NCBI RefSeq assembly: GCF_031569985.1
Contig: NZ_JAMQKA010000016.1
Coordinates: 62,001 to 126,000 of the forward strand
Direction of reading: 5' to 3'
DNA length: 64,000 nt
DNA from: JAMQKA01 sp031569985
Lineage (GTDB): Bacteria; Bacteroidota; Rhodothermia; Balneolales; Balneolaceae
Within the stretch, counting starts at the first letter, position 1, and the number at the start of each line of letters is the position of its first letter. The translations under genes were made by a program, and so were the position numbers. The notes beneath the pieces were generated by a model. The model did not search any database and was not told the origin of the DNA. It saw only the letters and a program-made list of their open reading frames with translations. Positions 36,423-45,900 of the stretch are shown one piece after another.

Positions 36423-37600
36423 TTACAGCCATTGCCGATGATCTTACCGGTGCCGCTGAGTTAGCTGGAGTTGGACTGCGGTTTGGGCTGGATGTGGAGT
36501 TTTCGATTTCTGTTCCCAAACACCCGCCGTATGCCGACCTGCTCATTATTGCCACCGATACACGAGCCAAGAGCAGGAAAGAGGCTATGACCACTATTTC
36601 CGAGATTATACAACAACTGGAAATCAAAAATATTCGGAAGCTTTTCAAGAAAACGGATTCCGTTCTGCGGGGACATGTCGTTGCCGAACTGGAGGCAATT
36701 CAGGCTTTCTTCCCCAAACAGAAATTTCTTTTGGTGCCGTGTAATCCTTCCCTGGAAAGAATAATAAAGGACGGCATTTATTACGTAAAGAATCAGCCGA
36801 TCCATGAAACTTCCTTTGTGCATGAATACCATCATGAGCCACAGAGCTCAAAGGTGATGGAGCTGTTGCACACCGATCGGCAGGATATTTCCGTATTGCG
36901 GCCCGACCAGCCATTTACTTCCCGACCGTTTGTCGTTGGTGAGGCGGAGACGACACAGCAGATCGAACAGTGGGCTAAAGATGGGATCTCGGAACAACGC
37001 GTGCTGGGGGGAGGTGCTGATTTCTTCGCCGCTTTCCTGGAAGCGTGGGGTTATAAACCGAGGAGCCAGGATCAAAACCATACTTATAATGCGCAAGGAA
37101 GTAGATCCCCCAAACTGTTTGTCTGTGGAAGTGCTTCAGAAAACAGTCAGAGACAAATTGAGCAGGCCAAATCCAGCGGTCAGGCAGTTTGCAGTATGCC
37201 AGAAGAGCTTCTGAAGAAATCAGCGGATACCAAAAAATATATCGATCAGTGGGGCAGGGAAGTGGCAGAAGCATTTCAACAGAACTCCAGCGTTATTGCA
37301 GCGATTGACAAACCCTTGGTGAAGGATCCGGATGTCTCCAATAATTTACGTCGATATCTCGCTGCGTTGGTTAAAAATGTGCTGTCCAGGGTGGACTTGA
37401 AAGAGTTGTGCATCGAAGGTGGATCAACGGCTGCTACGATAATTTGGGAACTTAAATTTGGTGGGTTTACCCCGGTGCAGGAGTTGGCGCCCGGTGTCAT
37501 ACGGATGCAGGTAGCCGACCATCCGAACCTGCACGTAACCTTGAAACCGGGCAGTTACGACTGGCCTGAAAATATTTGGAACGCTGAAAAAAGGGATTAA
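36419..37600 (+). CDS. DUF1537 acid-sugar kinase (PdxA2 partner)
   Basis: This is a 393-residue kinase with N-terminal signature IADDLTGAAELAGVG, KTDSVLRGHVVAELEA, and C-terminal nucleotide-binding segments LCIEGGSTAATIIWEL and TLKPGSYDWPENIW. It is of the DtnK-like sort that phosphorylates D-threonate or a related C4 acid at O4 for PdxA2. It overlaps pdxA2 by four bases and ends 3 bp before the symporter gene, so the three are almost certainly one operon. It is only distantly similar to the 25247-26647 kinase. Confidence 0.82.
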   Translation: MITAIADDLTGAAELAGVGLRFGLDVEFSISVPKHPPYADLLIIATDTRAKSRKEAMTTISEIIQQLEIKNIRKLFKKTDSVLRGHVVAELEAIQAFFPKQKFLLVPCNPSLERIIKDGIYYVKNQPIHETSFVHEYHHEPQSSKVMELLHTDRQDISVLRPDQPFTSRPFVVGEAETTQQIEQWAKDGISEQRVLGGGADFFAAFLEAWGYKPRSQDQNHTYNAQGSRSPKLFVCGSASENSQRQIEQAKSSGQAVCSMPEELLKKSADTKKYIDQWGREVAEAFQQNSSVIAAIDKPLVKDPDVSNNLRRYLAALVKNVLSRVDLKELCIEGGSTAATIIWELKFGGFTPVQELAPGVIRMQVADHPNLHVTLKPGSYDWPENIWNAEKRD

Positions 37601-37603
37601 TTC

Positions 37604-39199
37604 ATGGATACAAATGCCGCTCTGCATACGATAGATTACGTTATACTGCTTGGCTACCTCGCGGTGATTGTAGGGATCGGGGTATCGTTTTCCAAAAGAG
37701 TCAAAACTGAGGAGAACTATTTTACCGGCAGTGGAGGGATCCCTTCATGGGCTGTGGGCTTTTCAATCCTGGCCACGTTGATCAGTAGCGTTACTTTCCT
37801 GGCCTATCCCGGTGAAGGCTTCAACGCCAACTGGATTCGTCTTGTACAGGGCCTGATGGTGCCTCTCGTGCTTATCTTTGTGATAGGATTTATCGTCCCG
37901 TTATATCGGAAAGTGATCGGGGTGAGCACCTATGAATTCTTTGAAAAGCGGTTTGGGTACGGCGCCCGGCTCTACACCTCGCTGGCTTTTATGTTTGCCA
38001 TATTTTCGTCGATGGGCACGGTGTTTTTCCTGATCGCCCTGACGCTTTCACAAATGCTGGGTTTTAACACTTATATGGTGATCTGGGTACTCGGACTGGC
38101 AGTTATCCTCTACTCCATGACGGGTGGCTTTGAGGCCATTATCTGGCTGGATGTTATACAAGGGATTCTGCTGATTACCGGCGGGATTGTGAGTGTTGCC
38201 TTTCTATTGACCTTGCCGGAGATGGGACCGTTCGAAATTATTGGCACCGCGTTTGAGCAGGAAAAGATCAGTTTTGCACCGTATGAATGGGATTTTACCA
38301 ACCTTACGTTTTGGGTGATGGCCATTAACGGCGTCTTTTACGCGATCCACAAGTACGGAACCGACCAGACAGTTGTGCAGCGGTACCTGGCTTCCGATAC
38401 TGACAAGGAAGCGATAAAAGCGTCACTGATGGGAATTCTCATGAGCGTGCCGGTGTGGACGCTCTTCATGTTTATCGGGACGGCGCTCTGGTCCTATTAT
38501 ACCGTGAGCCCCAATACGCTGCCGGGTGATATGCGTCCCGATGCTGTGTTCCCTCACTTTATCATGACAGTTCTGCCACCAGGCCTCACCGGCATCCTCA
38601 TCGCTGGATTGGTGGCTGCCGCCCTTTCGAGCCTGGATTCCGAACTCAACAGCCTTTCGGCGGTGTGCGTGGAGGACTACTACCTGCGTCTCCGTCCCGG
38701 AAGCAGCGATCGGGAGCGCCTGTTTGCCGGGAAAATGATCACCTTTATAGCCGGTGTGGGAGCCATAGGCATCGCCAACCTCTATCTGTATGCCGGGGAT
38801 GACACTGTCCTCAGTATCCTGTTTGAGCTTTATGCCATTTTTTCCGGTGGAATTGTAGGCCTTTTCCTCCTGGGCGTCCTTAAAACCCGGGCCAATCGAA
38901 AAGGCGTTTATGTTGGAATCATTACCTGCATCCTGTTTACGGGTTATGCCTTTTTGACTTCCACTCCAATTTCATTTGGTGGAGAGGAACAGCTGCTGCT
39001 GGACCTGGGGGAGCTGAACTATTCCCACCACAAGTATATGCTGGGGGTATACAGCCATATCGTGCTTTTTGTGACGGGTTATGGTGCCAGTCTATTATTT
39101 GATGCCGAAAAGGATACACGGGACTTGACGGTGTATCACTGGTATAAAGAGCGTAGCAGGAAAAAAAATGAAAAACCACATCCAATAGAGGTTAAGTAG
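37604..39199 (+). CDS. Sodium:solute symporter (SSS family), second copy
   Basis: This is a 531-residue membrane protein with about 13 hydrophobic segments. Landmarks are DYVILLGYLAVIVGIGVSFS, SWAVGFSILATLISSVTFLA and AGLVAAALSSLDSELNSLSA. It is longer than the 2702-4174 protein because of a C-terminal hydrophilic tail (LYHWYKERSRKKNEKP-like end). Tight spacing to the PdxA2/kinase genes suggests it imports the acid sugar they use. The intervening gap to the sigma factor is 68 bp. Confidence 0.9.
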   Translation: MDTNAALHTIDYVILLGYLAVIVGIGVSFSKRVKTEENYFTGSGGIPSWAVGFSILATLISSVTFLAYPGEGFNANWIRLVQGLMVPLVLIFVIGFIVPLYRKVIGVSTYEFFEKRFGYGARLYTSLAFMFAIFSSMGTVFFLIALTLSQMLGFNTYMVIWVLGLAVILYSMTGGFEAIIWLDVIQGILLITGGIVSVAFLLTLPEMGPFEIIGTAFEQEKISFAPYEWDFTNLTFWVMAINGVFYAIHKYGTDQTVVQRYLASDTDKEAIKASLMGILMSVPVWTLFMFIGTALWSYYTVSPNTLPGDMRPDAVFPHFIMTVLPPGLTGILIAGLVAAALSSLDSELNSLSAVCVEDYYLRLRPGSSDRERLFAGKMITFIAGVGAIGIANLYLYAGDDTVLSILFELYAIFSGGIVGLFLLGVLKTRANRKGVYVGIITCILFTGYAFLTSTPISFGGEEQLLLDLGELNYSHHKYMLGVYSHIVLFVTGYGASLLFDAEKDTRDLTVYHWYKERSRKKNEKPHPIEVK

Positions 39200-39267
39200 A
39201 GAAGGCGACATCTTCGAGGAAATTTTATTAAGGAAGAGAGATAAAAAGCTGTTCAGGGAACGATAAA

Positions 39268-39855
39268 ATGATAAATAATGAAGAGAAACGAGATATCGAA
39301 GAACGTTGGATCCAGGGAGTTCAGAGTGGGGATGAAGAAGCTTTTGAAGAGATGTTTAAAGAGTATTACAAAGTCCTTACCCGTTTTTCCTGGCGTTATG
39401 TTAATTCAAAGGCTATAGCAGAAGAACTGGTCCAGGAAGTGTTTAGTCGCATTTGGGCGGACCGCAAACATTGGGATCCGAACGGTCCACTTCGTTCTTA
39501 CCTTTTTACGGCCGTAAAACACCACTCGCTTGATCACCTGAAGCATATAAAAGTACAGCGGAAGTACAGTTCCAAGGTAAAAAAACAGGAATCTGCCACC
39601 TATATAAATTATGATGATCCATTAAGGAAAAAACTGGTAAGAGAAGAGATGGCCAGAGCGATTGAAGAACTTCCCCCAAGAGGTAAGCAAGCCTTCAAAC
39701 TGCATCGCTATGATGGCTTGACTTATAAAGAGATCGCCCAGGTGATGGATGTTTCAGTGAAAACAGTTGAATCACAAATGATGCGAACACTGAAAAAGTT
39801 ACGTGCCAGCCTTTCCCACCTTTTGCCGATCATTGTGTTGGCCATTACAGGGTAA
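39268..39855 (+). CDS. ECF RNA polymerase sigma factor, second copy
   Basis: This is a 195-residue ECF sigma factor with region 2 (YVNSKAIAEELVQEVFSRIW) and region 4 (GLTYKEIAQVMDVSVKTVE). The C-terminus adds a short hydrophobic segment (SHLLPIIVLAIT), uncommon for a soluble sigma factor but seen in some Bacteroidota members. It is expected to partner with the FecR encoded at 41807, although about 1.95 kb of repeat-rich DNA separates them. It may be co-transcribed with the preceding symporter gene. Confidence 0.9.
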   Translation: MINNEEKRDIEERWIQGVQSGDEEAFEEMFKEYYKVLTRFSWRYVNSKAIAEELVQEVFSRIWADRKHWDPNGPLRSYLFTAVKHHSLDHLKHIKVQRKYSSKVKKQESATYINYDDPLRKKLVREEMARAIEELPPRGKQAFKLHRYDGLTYKEIAQVMDVSVKTVESQMMRTLKKLRASLSHLLPIIVLAITG

Positions 39856-40171
39856 TTCATCTTGTAAAAACTGCTTTTAAAAGAGATGTGATTTCCTTGC
39901 CAGCATTCCCATACTTAACGTTGGCTCTGTAAAATCCGATAGATCCCAAATCGTAATCACCGACTGCAAGGCAAAGCGTCATCTCGACCGGAGTTTGCGC
40001 AGGGAGAGATCTTCCACCGAGGAGGGCAAAGCCGAGAGAAGAGCCGCTGATCCCAAATAAAGCTCATATAAATCCCTCCCCCGGAGGGGTGCCGCAGCGC
40101 AGCAAGGCGGGGTGGGTTCCCAGGGCAGTAATGTTGAGACCCTTTTGCATATTGATTGTCCATTCAAAACC

Positions 40172-40351
40172 GAGCCTTTCCAGGAAAGATTTCTCCCCCA
40201 CGCTCGAAATGACGATGAGGTGAAGGGCTCGGTTGTAGATAGCGGGCCTGCCCTCTAATATCATGGTCCTACCCCAAACCGTCATCTCGACTGCAGCCTG
40301 TGGAATGAGAGGTCTTTCCAGCTAAGAGCGATCACAGTTGAACGTGCAGCC
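40172..40351. repeat. 180-bp direct repeat, copy A
   Basis: It runs from GAGCCTTTCCAGGAAAGATT to GTGCAGCC and is nearly identical to 41047-41223. It has an inverted pair inside: CCAGGAAAGATTTCTC/CGAAATGACG at one end, and GTCATCTCGACTGC/GAGGTCTTTCCAG at the other. The whole can fold as one long hairpin. Confidence 0.8.
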
Positions 40352-41046
40352 TGCCGGTCTAAGGCTTGTCGTTGAGACGTTGAGCGTTGAACTGTTGAAG
40401 TCCTTACCTTCTAATATCGAGCAATAATTCTACTCTTCTGGCCTTTGATTCATGAACCGCCCGGGGTAAACGGAGCGTAGGAATGCCCCCCCTGAACCCC
40501 TCCCTCCAGCGGAAAAACACCACTGCATGGAGGGGAACGCATGTAAACTTGACAAGCTTTTGTCCAACAGAAATGTTTCGGTTTCTTCTTGTTACTGTGA
40601 AACCGGAAGTCCAGGCAGGGGAAAACAGTTGTGCTGGTCACATCCCCCCCCAAGCCCCCTTCGAACATCACCCCACGCTTTTTACCAAAGAGTTGCCCAA
40701 AGGGGGACTCCACTGCATTTCGTGTTTTCCCAAATTCATAATTCATAATTTTTTATTCATAATTCTGCCCTTTCCGCCCTTCGTAAAGGTGACCGCCCGG
40801 AAGGAAACGGAGTGAAGCGTAAAGAAAAAATCTGTGATTTTTTTAGCGGAACGCAGAGCCCTTCAGGTCCCCTTTACATCCGGCGGTGATTTTTTTGATT
40901 CATTTTTTTATCACTAAAAAAATGAATACCACAATATGGATAAATATCACCTAATGTGAATTACGAGCTTACCTCTTGATGGTAATCATTTGTGCCCTGG
41001 TCACACGCCGGTGCACGAATGTCCCCCCCTTTGATTCGAGGGGGGC

Positions 41047-41223
41047 GAGACCTTTCCAGGAAAGATTTCTCCCTCACGCTCGAAATGACGATGAGGTGAA
41101 GGGCTCGGTTGTAGATAGCGGGCCCTCTAATATCATGACCCTACCCCAAACCGTCATTTCGACTGCAGCCTGCGGAATGAGAGATCTTTCCAGCCAAGGG
41201 CGATCATAGCTGAAGGTGCAGCC
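41047..41223. repeat. 180-bp direct repeat, copy B
   Basis: This is the second copy of the element at 40172-40351, with scattered substitutions and a short deletion where copy A has GCGGGCCTGCCCTC. The differences spread over the whole length show that it is a diverged copy rather than an assembly duplication. Confidence 0.8.
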
Positions 41224-41306
41224 CACCGTGGAGGTGGACCGCACCAGTAATTTTGTTAATCTAATCTATACAGAGGGTTAAAGTATCTCAGAGTACAAGG
41301 AACAAG

Positions 41307-41570
41307 AACCCTGCAGGGTTAAAGGTCTAGACCCTATAGGGTTAAGGTATCAAACTCTATAGGGTCTAGGTGCCAAACCCTATAGGGATAATCTTCTAAA
41401 CCCTATGGGGTTTATCCTCTAAGCCCTATAGGGATAAGACCTTCATAACCATAGGTATGAGACCTATATAACTATAGTTATGAGACCTTTATAGTTATAA
41501 TACAAGACTCTTATAGCTATAACTATGAGACTTTTATAGCTATAGGGATATTTCTCTTATAACTATAGGG
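41307..41570. repeat. Tandem array of about 12 short palindromes with ~23-bp period
   Basis: Successive palindromes are AACCCTGCAGGGTT, ACCCTATAGGGT, CTCTATAGGGT, CCCTATAGGG, CCCTATGGGG, CCCTATAGGG, ATAACCATAGGTAT, ATAACTATAGTTAT, TTATAGTTATAA, TTATAGCTATAA, TATAGCTATA and ATAACTATAGG. The centres of the first eight are at 41313.5, 41336.5, 41359.5, 41382.5, 41405.5, 41428.5, 41451.5 and 41474.5, exactly 23 bp apart; the last four are 20-26 bp apart. Arms drift from GC-rich to AT-rich while mostly staying symmetric. Spacers are degenerate (AAGGT, GAGACC). It lies about 240 bp upstream of the fecR start. Confidence 0.85.
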
Positions 41571-41806
41571 GTGTAATTTGGTAGGCCCTCAGTGAGCTAA
41601 AAAAGTACTTAAGCCACCTATTCCAGCTAGCCTTAAATAGCACCACTATTCGTCTAAAAAGCCCCAATATTCAGCTCAAAGTAGCTGATTCTCGTAACGA
41701 TTCCCTGGGTCAGAAAGACTTCTGCAAAAAAATAAAAAAAATTACAGGGTAGCCTTTTTTTCAATCGCTTTTATAGTAGAAGAAATTTGAAAACAGGATA
41801 GAAGCG

Positions 41807-42883
41807 ATGGATGATCCTTCAATGTGGAGATTAGTACTGCAATACGCACGTGGTGAGGGTTCCCCGGAAGACCGGGAAAAAGTTGAGCAATGGCTGCGTG
41901 AAAATCCAGCAAATGAAAAGCTGGTACAAGATTTAGAGCAGATGTGGGAATTGGCTCCTGAGGAAAATTTTGATGTCAATGAACAGGAGGCGTGGGAGAA
42001 ATTTCATCACAGGGAAATTGATCGCAAAAGGCAGTTGAGCCATGCCAATGCGCGGAAAGATAGCAACAAACTGCGATCGTTTTTCTTAAAAGCTGCAGCT
42101 GTGATTCTTATTGCTACGCTGTCAGGCTTGTTGGTTTGGCAGTATACCAATGAAACCAAGCCGGATACGGTACAGCACGGTGATTTTTATGTAATGCAGG
42201 ACCTGGTTACCCAAAAAGGGGAGAAAGCCAGGGTCAAATTTTCGGATGGCACATCAGTTATATTGAATGCCGCAAGTTCTCTCCGATTTCCCAAAAAATT
42301 TAACGGGCCCAAGAGGGAAGTATACCTGGATGGCGAAGCTTTTTTTACCGTAGCCCACAACAGCGAACGCCCATTTATAGTGCATACACAAGGAGGCGAG
42401 GTAAGAGTGTTGGGCACGGAGTTTAATGTTCGGGCGTGGGACGAGGACTCCTCTATGGGAGTAGCAGTTCGCCAGGGTAAAGTGTCTGTTGAAGCAACCC
42501 CTTCTAATACCGGTCCACAGCAGAAAGTGATCTTAACCCGTGGGCAATACAGCAGGATTATCAAAGGTGAAGCTCCATCTCCCGCCCAAAATATAGATGT
42601 CAACAAGCACCTGCTATGGTTGAATGGTGGGATGCATTTTGATAACGCCCCATTCTCCCAGGTAGTGCGCCATATAGAGCGTCGCTTCGACGTCCAGGTT
42701 GTCGTGCACAATAAGAATCTTTTCAACATTTCATTTACAGGGGAAATGCAAAATGCAAACCTGGAGGAGGTGCTAAAACTTATCTCCGCCTCCATGGAAA
42801 TTGAATACAGGAAGGAGGGAAGAAAGGTCGAATTTCGAACAGCAGTAAATAAGAATACTAATCGAAATACAAGACGGCAGTAA
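41807..42883 (+). CDS. FecR-type anti-sigma factor, second copy
   Basis: This is a 358-residue protein with an N-terminal sigma-binding helical region (YARGEGSPEDREKVEQWL), a transmembrane helix (FFLKAAAVILIATLSGLLVW), a FecR domain (VKFSDGTSVILNAASSLRFP; VLGTEFNVRAW) and a C-terminal DUF4974 domain (FDNAPFSQVVRHIERRFDV). It is followed 95 bp later by an STN-containing SusC gene. It should couple that transporter to the ECF factor encoded at 39268, despite the insertion-like gap. Confidence 0.92.
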   Translation: MDDPSMWRLVLQYARGEGSPEDREKVEQWLRENPANEKLVQDLEQMWELAPEENFDVNEQEAWEKFHHREIDRKRQLSHANARKDSNKLRSFFLKAAAVILIATLSGLLVWQYTNETKPDTVQHGDFYVMQDLVTQKGEKARVKFSDGTSVILNAASSLRFPKKFNGPKREVYLDGEAFFTVAHNSERPFIVHTQGGEVRVLGTEFNVRAWDEDSSMGVAVRQGKVSVEATPSNTGPQQKVILTRGQYSRIIKGEAPSPAQNIDVNKHLLWLNGGMHFDNAPFSQVVRHIERRFDVQVVVHNKNLFNISFTGEMQNANLEEVLKLISASMEIEYRKEGRKVEFRTAVNKNTNRNTRRQ

Positions 42884-42978
42884 CTACTCATTGAAACGCT
42901 AATAAGGGAAAATTGAAAAATGAATAAAACTTTAGGGATACGAAATCACATACATAAAACTAAAAAACAAGGGCATTG

Positions 42979-45900
42979 ATGATGGATATGAATAACATTC
43001 TAAAACGTATGTCTACGAGGTCGAAATTTATAGTACTACTGAGTACGATCTTGCTTTTTAGTACATCGATTTTAGCTCCTGACTCAGAAGCGATACAGTC
43101 TACAAATAAATATAGCTGGGTGAATTCTTATGACTATGATCCCGGTGAGAACGGCATGTTTTATAAGACTTATTTAAAGAAGAAGATCAGCCTTAATATG
43201 AATGACGTGTCGCTGGAGAAGGCGCTTCGGGTAGTGGCCCAGAAAGCTGGTCTCAGGCTCACGTATCGTAAAGACAGGATTACGGAGAAAACAGTAACGG
43301 TGAACAAGAGCCGGATCAGTGTTAGTGATGCACTTCAGCTTTTGCTGAAAGGAACCGGCCTGGATTACATGTTTTCCAGGGACAGCCACCTGGTGATTAA
43401 TTCAGCAAGGCAGCAATTCGAACAAAGTATGGCCCAGGTTGAAGGTACGGTCACAGATGCCGAAACCGGGGACCCGCTGCCGGGTGTGAATATTGTAATC
43501 AAGGGTACCACAACTGGTACATCTACCAACACAAACGGGCATTTTGAGCTGACCGTATCGTCGCTTTCCGATACGCTCATATTCTCTTTCATCGGGTATC
43601 AGAATCGCGAGGTGCCGCTTAACGGCCGCAGTAATCTTAATATAGCACTGTCTCCGGCTGCTATTTCCGGGGAAGAACTCGTGGTTGTGGGATATGGATC
43701 GGCCCAGAAAAAAGATTTAACCGGTGCCGTGGGCACAATCGGTTCTGAAGATATCTCCAGTAAGGGAACAACCAACCCTATATCCGCCTTGCAAGGCCAG
43801 GTAGCGGGTGTAGATATCAGTGCGAATACCGGTCTGCCGGGCAGTAGTTTTGATATCGATATACGCGGTGTGAACTCCCTGAGCGGAGGCGATCCCTTGT
43901 ACGTGGTGGATGGTGTTATGACAAACAATATTGACTTTTTGAATTCCAACCAGATTAAGCGCATCGATATTTTAAAAGATGCTTCTGCAACCGCTATATA
44001 CGGTTCTCGTGGGTCAAACGGTGTTGTTTTGGTTACCACAAAGTCTGGTGAAATGCAGGGTGAACCGCGATTCAACTACTCAAGTCATGTGGGAATTAGA
44101 ACGATTGCCAATATGCCGGATTTCGTCAATGCCGAGGAAGGCATTACCTATACAAAGAATAGGGGAATTACCGAGAAATTGGTTCAAGGCGAATCCCTGA
44201 ATGCACCTGACAATCTGTTCGGATTTCCCACTGGAGAGGATCATGATTACTGGATGAATGTGATCGAAAACGAAAATTATACAGACTGGGTAGATCTGAT
44301 GATGAGGCCGGGTATTCAGACCAATCACTTTCTTTCGGCTACAGGTGGAACCGAGAGCCTGAGTTATCTGATCGGAGCCGGTATTTTATCAGATAACGGG
44401 AATATAGAAGGACAAAAGTATAACAAGTACAATTTTAAAGCGAATATAGATGCCGATGTTTCCGACAAGTGGGCCATGGGTGCAAATATCAATTTATCTT
44501 ATACCGACAAAGACTGGATGAGTGAGAGGATCATGCAGCAAATTTTCCGTATGCCAGAATGGACACCTGCTTTCAACGAAGACGGCGAAATGATCCAGAT
44601 ACCTATGAAGGGAATATCCGGGAATGTGAGTCCCCTGGCCGAATCGAAGTACAATGTGTATGAGACACGGGAAAACTATGTTATCTCGAACTTTTATCTC
44701 CAGTTCGATCCGGTCCCCTGGATTACGTTAAAGTCCACATTTTCCCCGAACGTGCGAATCGGGCAGGTCGGGTACTACTGGGACAAACTTGCCTATGGTG
44801 GGCAGGCCGGAGGTCAAATGACCAAAACTCAGGATTTTTCTTATGTATGGGATAACCAGTTGAGCGCCATTCAAGAGTTCGGTGATCACCGGTTTGACTA
44901 TGATTTCATCTATTCTATGCAGATGGATCGCAATAACAGCCTGTTCGGCTTTGGCTGGGATCTCCCCTTTAACTCCGAGTTCTATAACCTGGGTAGCGCT
45001 ACGTATCCGGCTGTTTCCAGTGACTACCGGAAAACTTCGCTGATGTCCCTGACAAACAGGTTGAATTACTCTTACAAAGATCGCTACCTGTTTACAGCTA
45101 CCGGTCGCTGGGATGGATCCTCTAAGTTAGCGCCGGGTAATAAATGGGCCTTTTTCCCATCGGCAGCTGTAGCTTGGAGAATTTCTGAGGAAAGAGCTAT
45201 TCAAAATATCCCGGCAATATCCAACTTAAAGCTGCGTCTCAGCTACGGGCATACAGGTAACGACAATATCAATCCCTATTCAACACAGTTTTCCGTCGAT
45301 CAGCAAACCTACTACGATTGGAACGGCTCTGTGGCCACTGGTTTCAGACCGAATTCAATTTCCAATAAAGAACTGACCTGGGAGCGTACCCGGGAATGGA
45401 ACCTGGGGCTGGACTTCGGCTTCCTTCGTAACCGTATTACCAGTGAATTTAACGTGTACGACAAGTTGTCGAAAAGCCTGCTGTTATCGCGTAAACTGGC
45501 TGTACCAACCGGCTGGGGAAGTATGAATGATAACATCGGGTCGTTAAGTAATAAAGGTCTGGAGATTCAGCTGAGGACCGTAAACATCCAGACCAACGAT
45601 TTCAGATGGCAAACCAACTTCACCTTCTCGACCAACGAGAACGAGATTGTTGAACTTTACGGGGGCAAAGAAGATGATGTAGCCAACCGCTGGTTCATAG
45701 GCGAACCCGTAAATGTGGTATATGCCGCAGTATTTGATGGTATCTGGCAAAAGGATGAACTGGATCCAGGCCAACGTCAAGAACTAGAAGGAACTGCCAA
45801 GGTTAAAGACCTGAATGGCGACGGGAAAATTGATGTGGATAATGACATGAAGGTGCTTGGCTCTCCTCAGCCAAAATGGACCGGCAGCTTCTCAACCACA

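Larger units (their letters stand above)
39856..41306. other. Gene-free region dense in degraded intergenic repeats
   Basis: I see no credible gene in this stretch; the open frames present lack family signatures and overlap repeats. It holds copies of a GTCATCTCGAC...GAGAGATCTTTCCAG inverted-repeat family (39977-40015 and within the two direct repeats), C- and G-run hairpins such as CCCCCC/GGGGGG at 41023-41046, and text like CCCGGAGGGGTGCCGCAG typical of mobile palindromic elements. It separates the sigma gene from its presumed FecR partner; in the first cassette that gap is only about 280 bp. Confidence 0.7.

Noticed and set aside
40450..41209. Small open frames in the sigma-fecR gap
   Set aside because: They overlap direct repeats and G/C-run hairpins, have no family features and show no plausible start context.
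41307..41570. CRISPR array
   Set aside because: Units are 10-14 bp palindromes at a 23-bp period with short degenerate spacers, and no cas genes are present.
41742..41775. ECF-type promoter before fecR (CAGGGTAG ... TTATAGTAG)
   Set aside because: It loosely resembles sequence upstream of the first fecR (about 6084-6116), but two weak matches are not enough to claim a promoter.
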